Made by a program: the position numbers and the translations under genes. DNA of 10,114 bases from Thioalkalivibrio sp. GTDB lineage: Bacteria; Pseudomonadota; Gammaproteobacteria; Ectothiorhodospirales; Ectothiorhodospiraceae. Below are positions 1 through 6,601 of the stretch, in pieces. Within the stretch, counting starts at the first letter, position 1, and the number at the start of each line of letters is the position of its first letter. The notes under the pieces were generated by a model. That model had not been told where the DNA came from. It ran no database searches and was given only the letters and a program-made list of their open reading frames with translations. The DNA is taken from contig SLHN01000300.1 in assembly GCA_007136145.1 (NCBI GenBank), positions 1 through 10,114 of the forward strand. The letters run 5' to 3'.

Positions 1-438
1 GAGGCCTGCGATGTTCTGTACCGGGCCGAGCAGGACGATTCCATCGTTGCCCTGGGTCACGGGGTCTGGCTCAGTGTAACTTACCCGGTCAAGGCTCAGA
101 CTACGGTGACCATGCTTGGTCATATCGTCGACGAAACCCCGGAGCAGGCCGATGGGGCCGCCGTCGCGGCAATGTTGGCCCACTACATTGCCGGGTTGCG
201 CGCCGAGGGCAGGGAACGGGATAGCCTCATGTTTCTGACCACGCAGATCATTGCCCGTGTCGCGCGCCGACATCGCGGGATCGAGGATCAGGAAACCCTT
301 GATACCTGGATCGAGATGTATGAACTGAACAATACCGACACCCTGTTGCAGCGACTGGCACGGATGCTTGATGCCATCGTCGGTCATCATTGGTGGTTTG
401 ATCGCGACGAACTGCGGGCGCGGCTGCCGGTCAACTGA
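1..438 (+). CDS. Hypothetical protein, 5'-truncated by the window edge
   Basis: I do not recognise this protein. The frame is open from the first base of the window (Glu-Ala-Cys-Asp-Val-Leu) to the TGA at 436-438, giving 145 visible residues. A GTG at 106 and an ATG at 112 could be read as starts, but neither has a Shine-Dalgarno sequence, and the codons before them look like normal GC-rich coding sequence. I therefore take the true start to lie upstream of the window. The visible part looks soluble: no hydrophobic segment is long enough to span a membrane, and helix-forming stretches rich in Ala, Leu, Arg and Glu dominate. The end carries a Trp-Trp-Phe-Asp-Arg-Asp cluster about 14 residues before the stop. 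A compact hairpin follows six bases after the stop. The coding call is fairly safe; the function is unknown. Confidence 0.6.
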   Translation, partial: EACDVLYRAEQDDSIVALGHGVWLSVTYPVKAQTTVTMLGHIVDETPEQADGAAVAAMLAHYIAGLRAEGRERDSLMFLTTQIIARVARRHRGIEDQETLDTWIEMYELNNTDTLLQRLARMLDAIVGHHWWFDRDELRARLPVN

Positions 439-443
439 CCAGG

Positions 444-459
444 GTCGGCCCCGGCCGAC
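444..459 (+). terminator. Possible hairpin terminator after the first gene
   Basis: GTCGGCC (444-450) and GGCCGAC (453-459) form an inverted repeat that folds as a six-pair GC-rich stem with a tetraloop. It starts six bases after the stop of the preceding gene. No T-run follows, so a Rho-independent role is uncertain. It may simply be a GC palindrome or an mRNA 3'-end stabiliser. Confidence 0.3.
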
Positions 460-562
460 AGGCGCCAGTCCGCCAATGGGGGATTCCCGGTCGCGGCCAG
501 AGCGCTGAACAATTGACTTGTGCTTGCGCGCGTAGCCACAGCCACCCGAGGGATTGTTCGCG

Positions 563-1246
563 ATGATGGAGCAGCCGCAACCACGGCCCACACTTTTCCC
601 CCCGGTGATCAGCTTTCTGCTGATCACCAATGCCCTCGTGTTCGTACTGCAGTTGTTCGCCTTTGAACCCCTGCTGCTGAACTTTGCACTCTGGCCCGCG
701 GGCAGCCCCGAGGTCATCGAACAGGACGGCGAACTGGTACGGGTTCCACCGTTTCAGATCTATCAGCTCGTCAGCTACGGTTTTCTGCATGGCGGAATCC
801 TGCACCTGTTCCTGAACCTGTTCGCGATGTGGATGCTCGGCGTGCAGCTGGAGAACGCCTGGGGGTCGCGTCTGTTCGCGATCTATTACTTCTTCTGTGT
901 CGTCGGTGCCGGTCTGATTCAGCTTGCGGTGGCTTCCTACGGAGTGCTGAACGCCGAGATCTATCCGACGATCGGCGCTTCGGGTGGTGTATTCGGAATT
1001 CTCCTCGCGTTCGGCATGATGTTTCCCAACCAGAGACTGATTTTCCTCCTGTTGCCGGTGCCGATCCGAGCGAAGTATTTCGTGATCGGTTACGGTGCTT
1101 TCGAGTTGTTTGCGGGGATCACCGGCACCATTGCGGGCGTTGCCCATTTCGCGCATCTGGGCGGCATGCTGTTCGGGTTCCTGCTGATCCAGTACTGGCG
1201 CGGGCGCCTGCCAATCCGGCCGCGGAGGCGCGTTTTCTGGTGGTGA
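563..1246 (+). CDS. Rhomboid family intramembrane serine protease
   Basis: This is an integral inner-membrane protease of the GlpG/rhomboid type, which cuts transmembrane substrates within the bilayer using a Ser-His dyad. I chose ATG 563 (227 aa) because GAGGGA at 548-553 sits nine bases upstream; ATG 566 is possible, and a TTG at 554 would overlap that site. About six hydrophobic segments can be seen (roughly residues 13-34, 66-93, 104-126, 137-155, 158-187 and 187-211). Family hallmarks are present: His81 and Asn85 in HLFLN (oxyanion region), catalytic Ser140 in GASGG, and catalytic His198 in AHFAHLGG on the last helix. The 227 residues match the minimal six-helix bacterial form, with no added soluble domain. 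The tail is basic (RPRRR), consistent with a cytoplasmic C-terminus. The natural substrate cannot be told from the context. Confidence 0.93.
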   Translation: MMEQPQPRPTLFPPVISFLLITNALVFVLQLFAFEPLLLNFALWPAGSPEVIEQDGELVRVPPFQIYQLVSYGFLHGGILHLFLNLFAMWMLGVQLENAWGSRLFAIYYFFCVVGAGLIQLAVASYGVLNAEIYPTIGASGGVFGILLAFGMMFPNQRLIFLLLPVPIRAKYFVIGYGAFELFAGITGTIAGVAHFAHLGGMLFGFLLIQYWRGRLPIRPRRRVFWW

Positions 1247-1304
1247 GGCGTCGCTGGCCCGGCTCGATCTGAAGCGCCACCTTGGGCTTCGGCTTTCCTG
1301 GTCA

Positions 1305-1364
1305 GCGTGAAAGAACCCACGCAGGGTGCCGTGAGGCGCAGCCGAACCGCACCGATACCACGCC
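1305..1364 (+). repeat. Intergenic palindromic repeat, copy A
   Basis: These 60 bases recur in inverted orientation at 2206-2260. By eye the two copies match at 50 of 55 aligned positions, with one 5-base gap (AACCG, present here only). The core is itself a hairpin: GGTGCCGT (1325-1332) pairs with ACCGCACC (1346-1353) with one mismatch. No coding frame or transposase is attached. This resembles the short palindromic intergenic repeats (REP/BIME-like) common in gammaproteobacteria. Confidence 0.75.
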
Positions 1365-1539
1365 GGCCCTGCCTACGCCGGCATCCACCATGCCCGTGCC
1401 GGAGTGCACCAGTTGTCGCCCGAACATCTACACTCCCATGAGGGGGACGCTCCAAACTCACAAGCCCATCGGCTCTGGCCGGTTCTTGAATCCTTTTGGA
1501 CGACCCCCGGCCCACCAGGGCATCGCTTGTTTCCGAACT

Positions 1540-1545
1540 GGAGGA
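1540..1545 (+). promoter_or_regulatory. Ribosome binding site of the host-attachment gene
   Basis: GGAGGA lies five bases before ATG 1551. It decides the start and rules out the longer overlapping frame that begins at 1282. Confidence 0.7.
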
Positions 1546-1550
1546 TCTGA

Positions 1551-2000
1551 ATGGACACTGTCTGGATTGTGGTTGCAGACGCGGCACGTGCACGCATCCT
1601 GCGATGCGAGGGACGTGCGTGCCACGGAATTGCCGATGTGGAAGCGCTTTCGCACAGCGAATCTCGAGCACAGAATCAGGATCTCGTATCCGATCGCCCG
1701 GGGAGGGGCTGGGCCAGTGCCAGCGGTGATGGCCGGCATGCGTTCGAAGAGCCGACCGACCCTGCGCATCAGGAACGCAACCGCTTCGCCCGCATGGTTG
1801 CCGAGCGGCTCAAGTCGGCCCATCACGAGGGCACCTTCAAGCATCTGGTCATCGTTGCTTCCCCTTCGTTTCTTGGGGCGCTGCGAGAGTTCATGGGGCG
1901 GCAAGTTGCCCAGTGCGTCCGGGCCGAGGTCGCGAAGAATGTGGTGAAGGTCGAGGACCCTGAAGCCCTTCGATCCTATCTTCCGGATTTTCTGTACTGA
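1551..2000 (+). CDS. Host attachment family protein (Host_attach)
   Basis: A small soluble protein of 149 residues. It opens with a beta-strand segment and the motif VADAARARI (residues 8-16), typical of the family annotated as 'protein required for attachment to host cells'. The middle has the family-like LVSDRPGR stretch (about residues 45-52), then GDGRHAFEEPTDP, an ERNRFARMVAERL helix, and a hydrophobic strand with FKHLVIVASPSFLGALRE. The end (EALRSYLPDFLY) also fits. The length is typical for the family. The family name comes from a plant-interaction phenotype; the fold is thought to relate to the release-factor eRF1 middle domain, so the biochemical role is unsettled. There is no signal peptide or membrane segment, so it should be cytoplasmic, which fits poorly with a direct adhesin role. 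The gene stands alone between inverted repeat copies A and B. Confidence 0.85.
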   Translation: MDTVWIVVADAARARILRCEGRACHGIADVEALSHSESRAQNQDLVSDRPGRGWASASGDGRHAFEEPTDPAHQERNRFARMVAERLKSAHHEGTFKHLVIVASPSFLGALREFMGRQVAQCVRAEVAKNVVKVEDPEALRSYLPDFLY

Positions 2001-2142
2001 ACCGTTTCGCAGTTGCCACAGCGACCTTACGTTACGCGTCGGCGGTTGCGTGTCGGCTGTCTATACTTGAGGGCGAGGGTGCGAGCGCAAGGTATGTGAG
2101 TTCCTGGCGCGCCAAGGCGTGGCAACGCCGACGATGGAAAGT

Positions 2143-2175
2143 GCAGGGTGGCAATGGGCGCGGCGAATTGCACCG
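2143..2175 (+). repeat. Diverged palindromic repeat, same orientation as copy A
   Basis: This 33-base element aligns with the core of copy A (about 24 of 34 columns by eye, one gap). GGTGGCAAT (2147-2155) pairs with ATTGCACC (2167-2174) with one bulged G. The changes on the two arms compensate each other (CCGT/ACCG in copy A becomes CAAT/ATTG here), so the stem is kept although the sequence differs. That pattern fits a family of folded repeats. Confidence 0.5.
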
Positions 2176-2205
2176 TTCGAGGCCTGGAAGTCGAGAGAGT
2201 ATCCT

Positions 2206-2260
2206 GGCGCGGTATCGGTGCGGCTGCTCCTCACGGCACCCTACGCGGATTCTTTCACGC
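2206..2260 (-). repeat. Intergenic palindromic repeat, copy B (inverted relative to A)
   Basis: The reverse complement of this segment matches 1305-1364 at 50 of 55 positions, lacking only a 5-base AACCG block. The arms GGTGC (2217-2221) and GCACC (2236-2240) can form a short stem. It ends only seven bases before the ribosome binding site of the DsrC-like gene, so it probably lies in that gene's leader. Confidence 0.75.
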
Positions 2261-2266
2261 AAAGAA

Positions 2267-2273
2267 AAGGAGA
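2267..2273 (+). promoter_or_regulatory. Ribosome binding site of the DsrC-like gene
   Basis: AAGGAGA lies seven bases before ATG 2281. This spacing fixes the start at 2281 and excludes the longer frame from GTG 2119. Confidence 0.7.
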
Positions 2274-2280
2274 ACGAGGA

Positions 2281-2652
2281 ATGGCCGAAAACCTTATGCA
2301 GGAAGTCCTGAACCCGGGCGCGATCAGACGCGACCCTGAGTTTCCTCATGCACCGGCGGACTGGAGCCGCGCGGATGCCGAACGTGTCGCCAGTGAGGAT
2401 GGTTTTGAACTGACCTCTGAGCACTGGGAAGTAATCCGTGCGCTGCAGGAGTTTTTCCACCGTCACGATGATTCGCCGCGCATCAATATGCGCGAATTAC
2501 ATGACGCGCTGGAGGAGCACTTCCATGCCGCCGGCGGGCGCAAGCATCTTTATGAACTGCTACCCGGTGGTCCGGTCGCGCAGGGATGCCGGCTTGCCGG
2601 TCTCGAACCACCACCGGAGGCATCGAGCCGGAGCTTCGGCAGCGTTTCCTGA
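2281..2652 (+). CDS. DsrC/TusE family sulfur-relay-like protein lacking the penultimate cysteine
   Basis: A small soluble cytoplasmic protein of 123 residues. The family signature is clear: a D-W segment near residues 27-28, then GFELTSEHWEVIRALQEFF (41-59), SPRINMREL (65-73), and LYELLPGGPVAQGCRLAGL (90-108), matching the DsrC/TusE core. DsrC carries persulfides on two cysteines of a flexible C-terminal arm during dissimilatory sulfur metabolism; TusE uses the penultimate one in tRNA thiouridine synthesis. Here Cys103 sits at the inner (CysB) position, but the position 11 residues later, normally CysA, is Ala114. The chain then runs on through a Ser-rich tail to residue 123, where normal members stop one residue after CysA. 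Neither other frame of the tail encodes the usual Gly-Cys-Val end, so a simple frameshift does not explain it. It is therefore unlikely to be a standard TusE or catalytic DsrC. A regulatory or one-cysteine carrier role is possible. No dsr or tus genes are adjacent. Confidence 0.88.
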   Translation: MAENLMQEVLNPGAIRRDPEFPHAPADWSRADAERVASEDGFELTSEHWEVIRALQEFFHRHDDSPRINMRELHDALEEHFHAAGGRKHLYELLPGGPVAQGCRLAGLEPPPEASSRSFGSVS

Positions 2653-2660
2653 TTCCGGTC

Positions 2661-2685
2661 GCCGGCCCGAGTGGCACGGGCCGGC
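2661..2685. terminator. Hairpin between convergent genes, probable bidirectional terminator
   Basis: GCCGGCCCG (2661-2669) and CGGGCCGGC (2677-2685) form a perfect nine-pair stem with a seven-base loop. It lies in the 66-base gap between the stop of the DsrC-like gene and the stop of the large gene on the other strand. No clear U-run follows on either strand, so efficiency is uncertain, but the position fits a shared terminator. Confidence 0.55.
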
Positions 2686-2718
2686 ATTGCCGCTTGCGAA
2701 AACCTTGTCGTGGTGGGG

Positions 2719-5700
2719 TCAAGCCACCTGGCGCTGGGGTTCGGGCAGTTCCAGGCGGTGACGCGAGGGGCCGAGCGGATCGGCGCCAATGGTTCCGATC
2801 AAACTCCTCAGGTAGTCATCGCCGCGCACTTCGGAAAGTTTCCTTTTTGCCGCGTCGAGGCGCTTTTTGATTCCGAGGCGCTCGGCTTCGTCGGTATGGC
2901 TTTCCAGAGTCAGAAACGCCTGCAGACTCTCCACATGGCGCTGCCATAGCTTGGTGTCGCGTCGCTGTTTGGTTTCGAGGCGTTCCCGATACCATTCCGA
3001 CCCAAGGAGATATTCGCGGGTGAACATGGCGCGGATTTCGGGATCATGTACATCGCGGCCCTGGAAGTGCCCTTCGGCCATGATGTGCAGCAATGCCCGC
3101 AGCGGCGGGCAGGCATCATCCAGGCAGCCGTCGTCCAGATATCGTTGCGCAACGCGTTGTTGAGCTTCGACGATGTTGCCCACACCGTCGGCGAATACGT
3201 CCAGATCCTGTGTTTCCGGACGAAGGATCGCGTCGGTGAACACGGCGCTGGGGTTGTCGAAAATCTTGCCCATGAAATTGTGCACGAAGCGATCCGTGAT
3301 GCGGTAACCGAGTCGGCTGGCGAGCACGGTCTTACCACGGTGCGAAAAGTCTTTCATCGGTTCCAGATAGCCTTGCTCGATCATGAAGCCAGGGTCCCGT
3401 TCCTTTGTGTCCAGACGGGCCCAGATCTCCGGGATCAACAGGCTGACATCGTGATCCACGCGCATGTACGGCCCAATGTGTCCGGCCGAACTGGAGAAGC
3501 CGGCATAGCCCGTGAGAATGTACGAAACGAGCGCGTTGTTCAGATCGGCGGTGGGTCGCAATGCGTTGAACGGCCCCTTGGTGAGAGCCCCCTCGCTACC
3601 GGCCCCGGTGGTCGACGGGGATTTTCCGGTCAGCGAGCAGACGAAATCCATGAACAACTCGGGCAGTTCCTGATAGTGGATCGGGTTGTAGACTGCCAGG
3701 GGACGGATTCCGGGTTCCGGCGGGTTGTTCCGCCGTCCCGTCAAAACCGCGTCCACTGGCAGGCACAGCGTTTCCTCCAATGGAAGCTTGCGGTGGAAGC
3801 GCCCGCCCATCTCGGCAACGTAGCGGCGTTCGGGTCGGACCAGGTCGGGTCGGGTCTGCAGGTACCGCGGGTTTTTCGATGGTTTCCCGTCGACCAGACG
3901 CGGATGGGCCGACGAGACCACGTAACCACCGGCGCGCTCGGCTTCCAGCAGCAGATCCCGCATCGGATCGGTGAAATTGCAGAAGGTCAGTACATCCTGA
4001 GTGACCTCGGCCAGGCTGTCGTCACGCAGCGGTTCGAAATTGGCCAGAAAATTCCCACTCCGCGCGATGTCGGACTCCGTCTGTCGGTCGAAACCGGGGT
4101 GGATGGCCTCGTCCGGCCGTTGAAACAGACGGTATTCGCAGTTCCTGACGAGCTTGTGGCTACGCTGTTTGCCGTCGTCAGGAGGCGCCGAGGTCAGGCA
4201 GGTCGCGGGTACGACCACACTGGCGCTGATGTCGTCCTCCATCTGCACCTTTTCGGCCGGAATATAGTCCTGGCGAACCTTGAATGTGCGCCACTTGCCC
4301 TCGGTATCGAAGCCCAGGCGCAGATAGGTAGCAATGATGCGCCGCCCGTGTAGCTTGAGTTCGTGGCCGGGGGCGCCGTCGACTTCGTCCACCGACAGGT
4401 GCCCGCGCCAGTCATTGCCCCATTCCTGACGGTAAAACCGCTTGATCAGGAAGACCAGTGCCAGAATTCGCGGGGGAATGGATTCCAGCCACTGGTTGTA
4501 TTCGTCCGTGTAGCTTTTCGAGGGTGTCAGCAACTTGATCACGGAGCCGAGGCTGCGGTTGGGGCTCAACGGCTTGCGCTCGGGAGCGTGATCCTCGTGT
4601 TCGAAGCCCGGGCGGAAACGGGTGTTGTAGTCGCGGTCGAAGATTTCCTGCACGCGGTCGAGATCCTTGCGCAGGTCATCGACGAACAGCGGTCCGAAGA
4701 TCACGGCATCCTCGATCGACTTGGAAATTTCGCTCTTGCCGCCCCCGGATACGGTGCATGGCTTGTGACAGAACGTGCCTTCCGGGTCTGTACCGACCAG
4801 ACGCCACGACGGTGCGCCGGGATGTCGCACCATTTCCACCCTGTACCCATTGGGCTGCATGTAGATCTTGCCCGGCTGCAGCCGAATGGACCGCGGCTGC
4901 CCCTCGTGTTCCCAGGTTATAGTCTGAGCGTTGAGCGACATCCGAAGATCCTGGGGTACATAGATGATCTCGGGATGGCGCCGGTCCACGGCGTATCCTT
5001 CCGGCCGTACTTCCATGATCGATCCGTAGCGTTCGACCATGTCCGCATAGGTGTAGCCGGCCTCGCGGGTGCGGCTGTCCACCCCGTATTCCTCGCCATG
5101 GTTGCGGCGCCGGAAGGCGAGTGCGCCCCCGGCGTGCTCTTCCTCGGCCAGGCCATACAGATTCGCGGAGAAGCTGATCTGGGTCTTGACCTCTTTCTTG
5201 CAATAGCCGAAGTAATTGTCGGCGATAACGGTCACGATGACCCCGGATTCGTCGCGGGCGGTGATCTTGAATGCCTGCCCGTCGTTGTACAACTCCGTTT
5301 CGTCGCGCCAGCACATGCCTTCAGCGCGTTGGCGGGCACTGGCGTCATCCCAATGCGGCAGGCCCAGTTCCTTCTTGCTGAATCGGATCAGGTGCGGTGC
5401 GAGAATCACGCAGCCGGTATGTCCAGTCCAGTGTTCGACGTCCAGCGCCGCATCGAATTCGGGCAGGCTGGGGTTGCCGCCGTTGCCGAAGATGCTCTCG
5501 ACGAAATCGAGGTTGCTGACCAGGTTCCCGGGTGCGAAGAATCGGATCTCCATCGTCTTTTCCGCCTCGCGGTGCGGAATTTCAGGGCAAACGGTTGGGC
5601 GAAGGAGCAGCGAAACGAACATCCGCGCCGGATGATGGGCGTTCGCGGTGAATGGCAGGGTGAGCAGGTCGGAGGGTGGAGTAAGGGCGTGAGCCAGCAG

Positions 5701-6216
5701 GCGTGCGAAGGTCTTGCGGGGAACGGCTTTCTTGTCGCCGGGAATCGGCAATCCGCCTTCCGCCACGTGAAAGGAACCCTCGGTCGTGCGCCGGTCCTTG
5801 TCGGGATTGTGCAAAACACCCTGGCGTACCCGGTAGCTCGACAGAATCTCCGAATGAAATTCGTCACCATCGATGGGCAGCGACAACTCGCGTGCCACAC
5901 CGTGCCGGTCGAGGATGAACGTTTGCGTGGGCAAGGTCGGAATCGTGCCGATTTCAACGCCATGCAGAAACCGTTCGAGGAAACGCTGAATGCGCCGGTC
6001 CGCCGGGCAATGATGGTGCGATAGCAGCCGGTTCTTCTCCCGATAGGACTTGAGGAGGTCCTGGGCCGTATCCAGGAATTCAGCCATCTCGCCTGTCAGG
6101 AGGGTTGGCTGGCCCGACGAGGCGAGTTTCAGGTTGATGTACAACTGCAGTTCGCGGCGTTCCGCCTCGGGGTCGGCCGGGGTTGCGCCCAGGCCAAGCA
6201 TGCGTTCCAGATCCAT
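2719..6216 (-). CDS. Probable PPi-type phosphoenolpyruvate carboxykinase
   Basis: A very long, apparently soluble protein of 1165 residues. I chose ATG 6216 because GGAGGA (6229-6224) lies seven bases upstream; a TTG at 6231 would overlap that site. The length and motif pattern fit the PPi-type PEP carboxykinases of Propionibacterium and Entamoeba (about 1100-1150 aa, roughly twice the GTP or ATP enzymes), which interconvert PEP, CO2 and phosphate with oxaloacetate and PPi. Visible motifs are a Cys/Gly-rich phosphate-loop-like CHKPCTVSGGGKSEISKS (about 483-500), a second loop LTGKSPSTTGAGSEG (about 862-876) followed by LTKGPFNALRP, and GFSSSAGHIGPYMRVDHD (about 906-923). The C-terminal 100 residues are highly charged and may form a coiled coil. 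There is no signal peptide or membrane segment. I assign the family from memory of these motifs, without an alignment, and cannot place the catalytic residues. The alternative is an uncharacterised large conserved protein. No carbon-metabolism gene is adjacent, and it appears to be a single-gene unit. Confidence 0.6.
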   Translation of the reverse strand: MDLERMLGLGATPADPEAERRELQLYINLKLASSGQPTLLTGEMAEFLDTAQDLLKSYREKNRLLSHHHCPADRRIQRFLERFLHGVEIGTIPTLPTQTFILDRHGVARELSLPIDGDEFHSEILSSYRVRQGVLHNPDKDRRTTEGSFHVAEGGLPIPGDKKAVPRKTFARLLAHALTPPSDLLTLPFTANAHHPARMFVSLLLRPTVCPEIPHREAEKTMEIRFFAPGNLVSNLDFVESIFGNGGNPSLPEFDAALDVEHWTGHTGCVILAPHLIRFSKKELGLPHWDDASARQRAEGMCWRDETELYNDGQAFKITARDESGVIVTVIADNYFGYCKKEVKTQISFSANLYGLAEEEHAGGALAFRRRNHGEEYGVDSRTREAGYTYADMVERYGSIMEVRPEGYAVDRRHPEIIYVPQDLRMSLNAQTITWEHEGQPRSIRLQPGKIYMQPNGYRVEMVRHPGAPSWRLVGTDPEGTFCHKPCTVSGGGKSEISKSIEDAVIFGPLFVDDLRKDLDRVQEIFDRDYNTRFRPGFEHEDHAPERKPLSPNRSLGSVIKLLTPSKSYTDEYNQWLESIPPRILALVFLIKRFYRQEWGNDWRGHLSVDEVDGAPGHELKLHGRRIIATYLRLGFDTEGKWRTFKVRQDYIPAEKVQMEDDISASVVVPATCLTSAPPDDGKQRSHKLVRNCEYRLFQRPDEAIHPGFDRQTESDIARSGNFLANFEPLRDDSLAEVTQDVLTFCNFTDPMRDLLLEAERAGGYVVSSAHPRLVDGKPSKNPRYLQTRPDLVRPERRYVAEMGGRFHRKLPLEETLCLPVDAVLTGRRNNPPEPGIRPLAVYNPIHYQELPELFMDFVCSLTGKSPSTTGAGSEGALTKGPFNALRPTADLNNALVSYILTGYAGFSSSAGHIGPYMRVDHDVSLLIPEIWARLDTKERDPGFMIEQGYLEPMKDFSHRGKTVLASRLGYRITDRFVHNFMGKIFDNPSAVFTDAILRPETQDLDVFADGVGNIVEAQQRVAQRYLDDGCLDDACPPLRALLHIMAEGHFQGRDVHDPEIRAMFTREYLLGSEWYRERLETKQRRDTKLWQRHVESLQAFLTLESHTDEAERLGIKKRLDAAKRKLSEVRGDDYLRSLIGTIGADPLGPSRHRLELPEPQRQVA

Positions 6217-6384
6217 CAAGCCATCCTCCAAGCGCGCCCTGGGGGTCGCGTCGTATTCTCGTCATTCGGGTGCGAACGGGCGTTGCAAGCGCCGTAAACC
6301 GCGGATCGCCGTTGCGCGACCGGCAAAGGGTGCCGGACCCGGTGGAACAGTTCAAGTCGCGGCGTTGACCGATGGATCCGGCGC

Positions 6385-6413
6385 TTGACCCGGCGCACCT
6401 CCGCAGGGATACT
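6385..6413 (+). promoter_or_regulatory. Sigma-70-like promoter for the RHS gene
   Basis: TTGACC (6385-6390, five of six consensus bases) and GATACT (6408-6413, four of six) are separated by an ideal 17-base spacer. Transcription would start near 6420 and give a leader of about 90 bases before ATG 6512. A second TTGACC lies 20 bases upstream (6365-6370); it may be chance or part of an overlapping site. Confidence 0.5.
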
Positions 6414-6500
6414 CATCGTTCGCACCTATCGACGTTTCAAGGGTGTCTTGCTCGCACTGGTTGCGAGGCGGAAAGCCAATGGATGGCTTGGTCAGCTCAA

Positions 6501-6505
6501 GGAGG
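6501..6505 (+). promoter_or_regulatory. Ribosome binding site of the RHS gene
   Basis: A strong AAGGAGGAG context (core GGAGG at 6501-6505) lies six bases before ATG 6512 and fixes the start. Confidence 0.75.
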
Positions 6506-6511
6506 AGAGCC

Positions 6512-6601
6512 ATGTTCCCGTACGTCAAGCTGAGTGGTGCCGCGTACCTCGCGGTCGCCTTTGTTCTTTCCCTGTCAATCACAAGCACCGTGGCAGCGGC
6601 G
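6512..6601 (+). other. Sec signal peptide of the RHS protein
   Basis: Residues 1-30 have a short N-region with one Lys, a hydrophobic core (AAYLAVAFVLSLSI) and an Ala-Ala-Ala cleavage site before Asn31. The first residue after the signal is not Cys, so this is a signal peptidase I type and not a lipoprotein. Confidence 0.75.

Larger units (their letters stand above)
1247..1550. other. 304-base intergenic region carrying a repeat element
   Basis: This gap separates the rhomboid and host-attachment genes. It holds a palindromic repeat (1305-1364) followed by a GC-rich stretch with GCCGGC at both 1362-1367 and 1377-1382, which could pair as a small hairpin. Frames that read through it are overlapping shadows with no convincing start. 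I found no promoter with both a good -35 and a good -10 box. The last bases carry the ribosome binding site of the next gene. Confidence 0.5.
2001..2280. other. Intergenic region with two hairpin repeats upstream of the DsrC-like gene
   Basis: This 280-base region holds no convincing gene. A GTG at 2119 could extend the downstream frame by 54 codons, but the extension translates the repeat elements and lacks a ribosome binding site, so I reject it. TATACT at 2062-2067 resembles a -10 box, but no acceptable -35 lies 16-18 bases upstream. Two hairpin repeats (2143-2175 and 2206-2260) occupy the second half and would lie in the 5' leader if transcription starts near 2075. Confidence 0.45.
6217..6511. 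other. Divergent intergenic region between the PEPCK-like and RHS genes
   Basis: These 295 bases must hold the promoters for both divergent genes. A good rightward promoter is seen at 6385-6413. For the leftward gene I see only its ribosome binding site (6229-6224) and no convincing -35/-10 pair. The short frames crossing the region are shadows. Confidence 0.5.

Noticed and set aside
513..541. Promoter for the rhomboid gene from TTGACT at 513-518
   Set aside because: The -35 is good, but no acceptable -10 lies 16-18 bases downstream, so I did not list it.
1470..1490. Sigma-54-like TGGCCGG...TTGAA near 1476-1490
   Set aside because: The invariant GC of the -12 element is missing and the spacing is off by one base.
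1282..1947. A 221-codon + frame overlapping the host-attachment gene
   Set aside because: It has no ribosome binding site, runs through repeat copy A, and overlaps a well-recognised family in another frame.
2062..2067. TATACT as a -10 box for the DsrC-like gene
   Set aside because: There is no -35 at the right distance and no extended -10 TG. It may be real with an activator, but I cannot support it.
2119..2280. N-terminal extension of the DsrC-like protein from GTG 2119
   Set aside because: The extension translates two palindromic repeats, lacks a ribosome binding site, and would add 54 residues not found in the family. ATG 2281 has a good site.
3046..6024. Two long + strand open frames (435 and 553 codons) opposite the PEPCK-like gene
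   Set aside because: They are in exact codon register with the minus-strand gene, so they stay open because that GC-rich gene almost never uses TTA, CTA or TCA codons. They show no recognisable domains, and the sense frame has clear motifs and a ribosome binding site.
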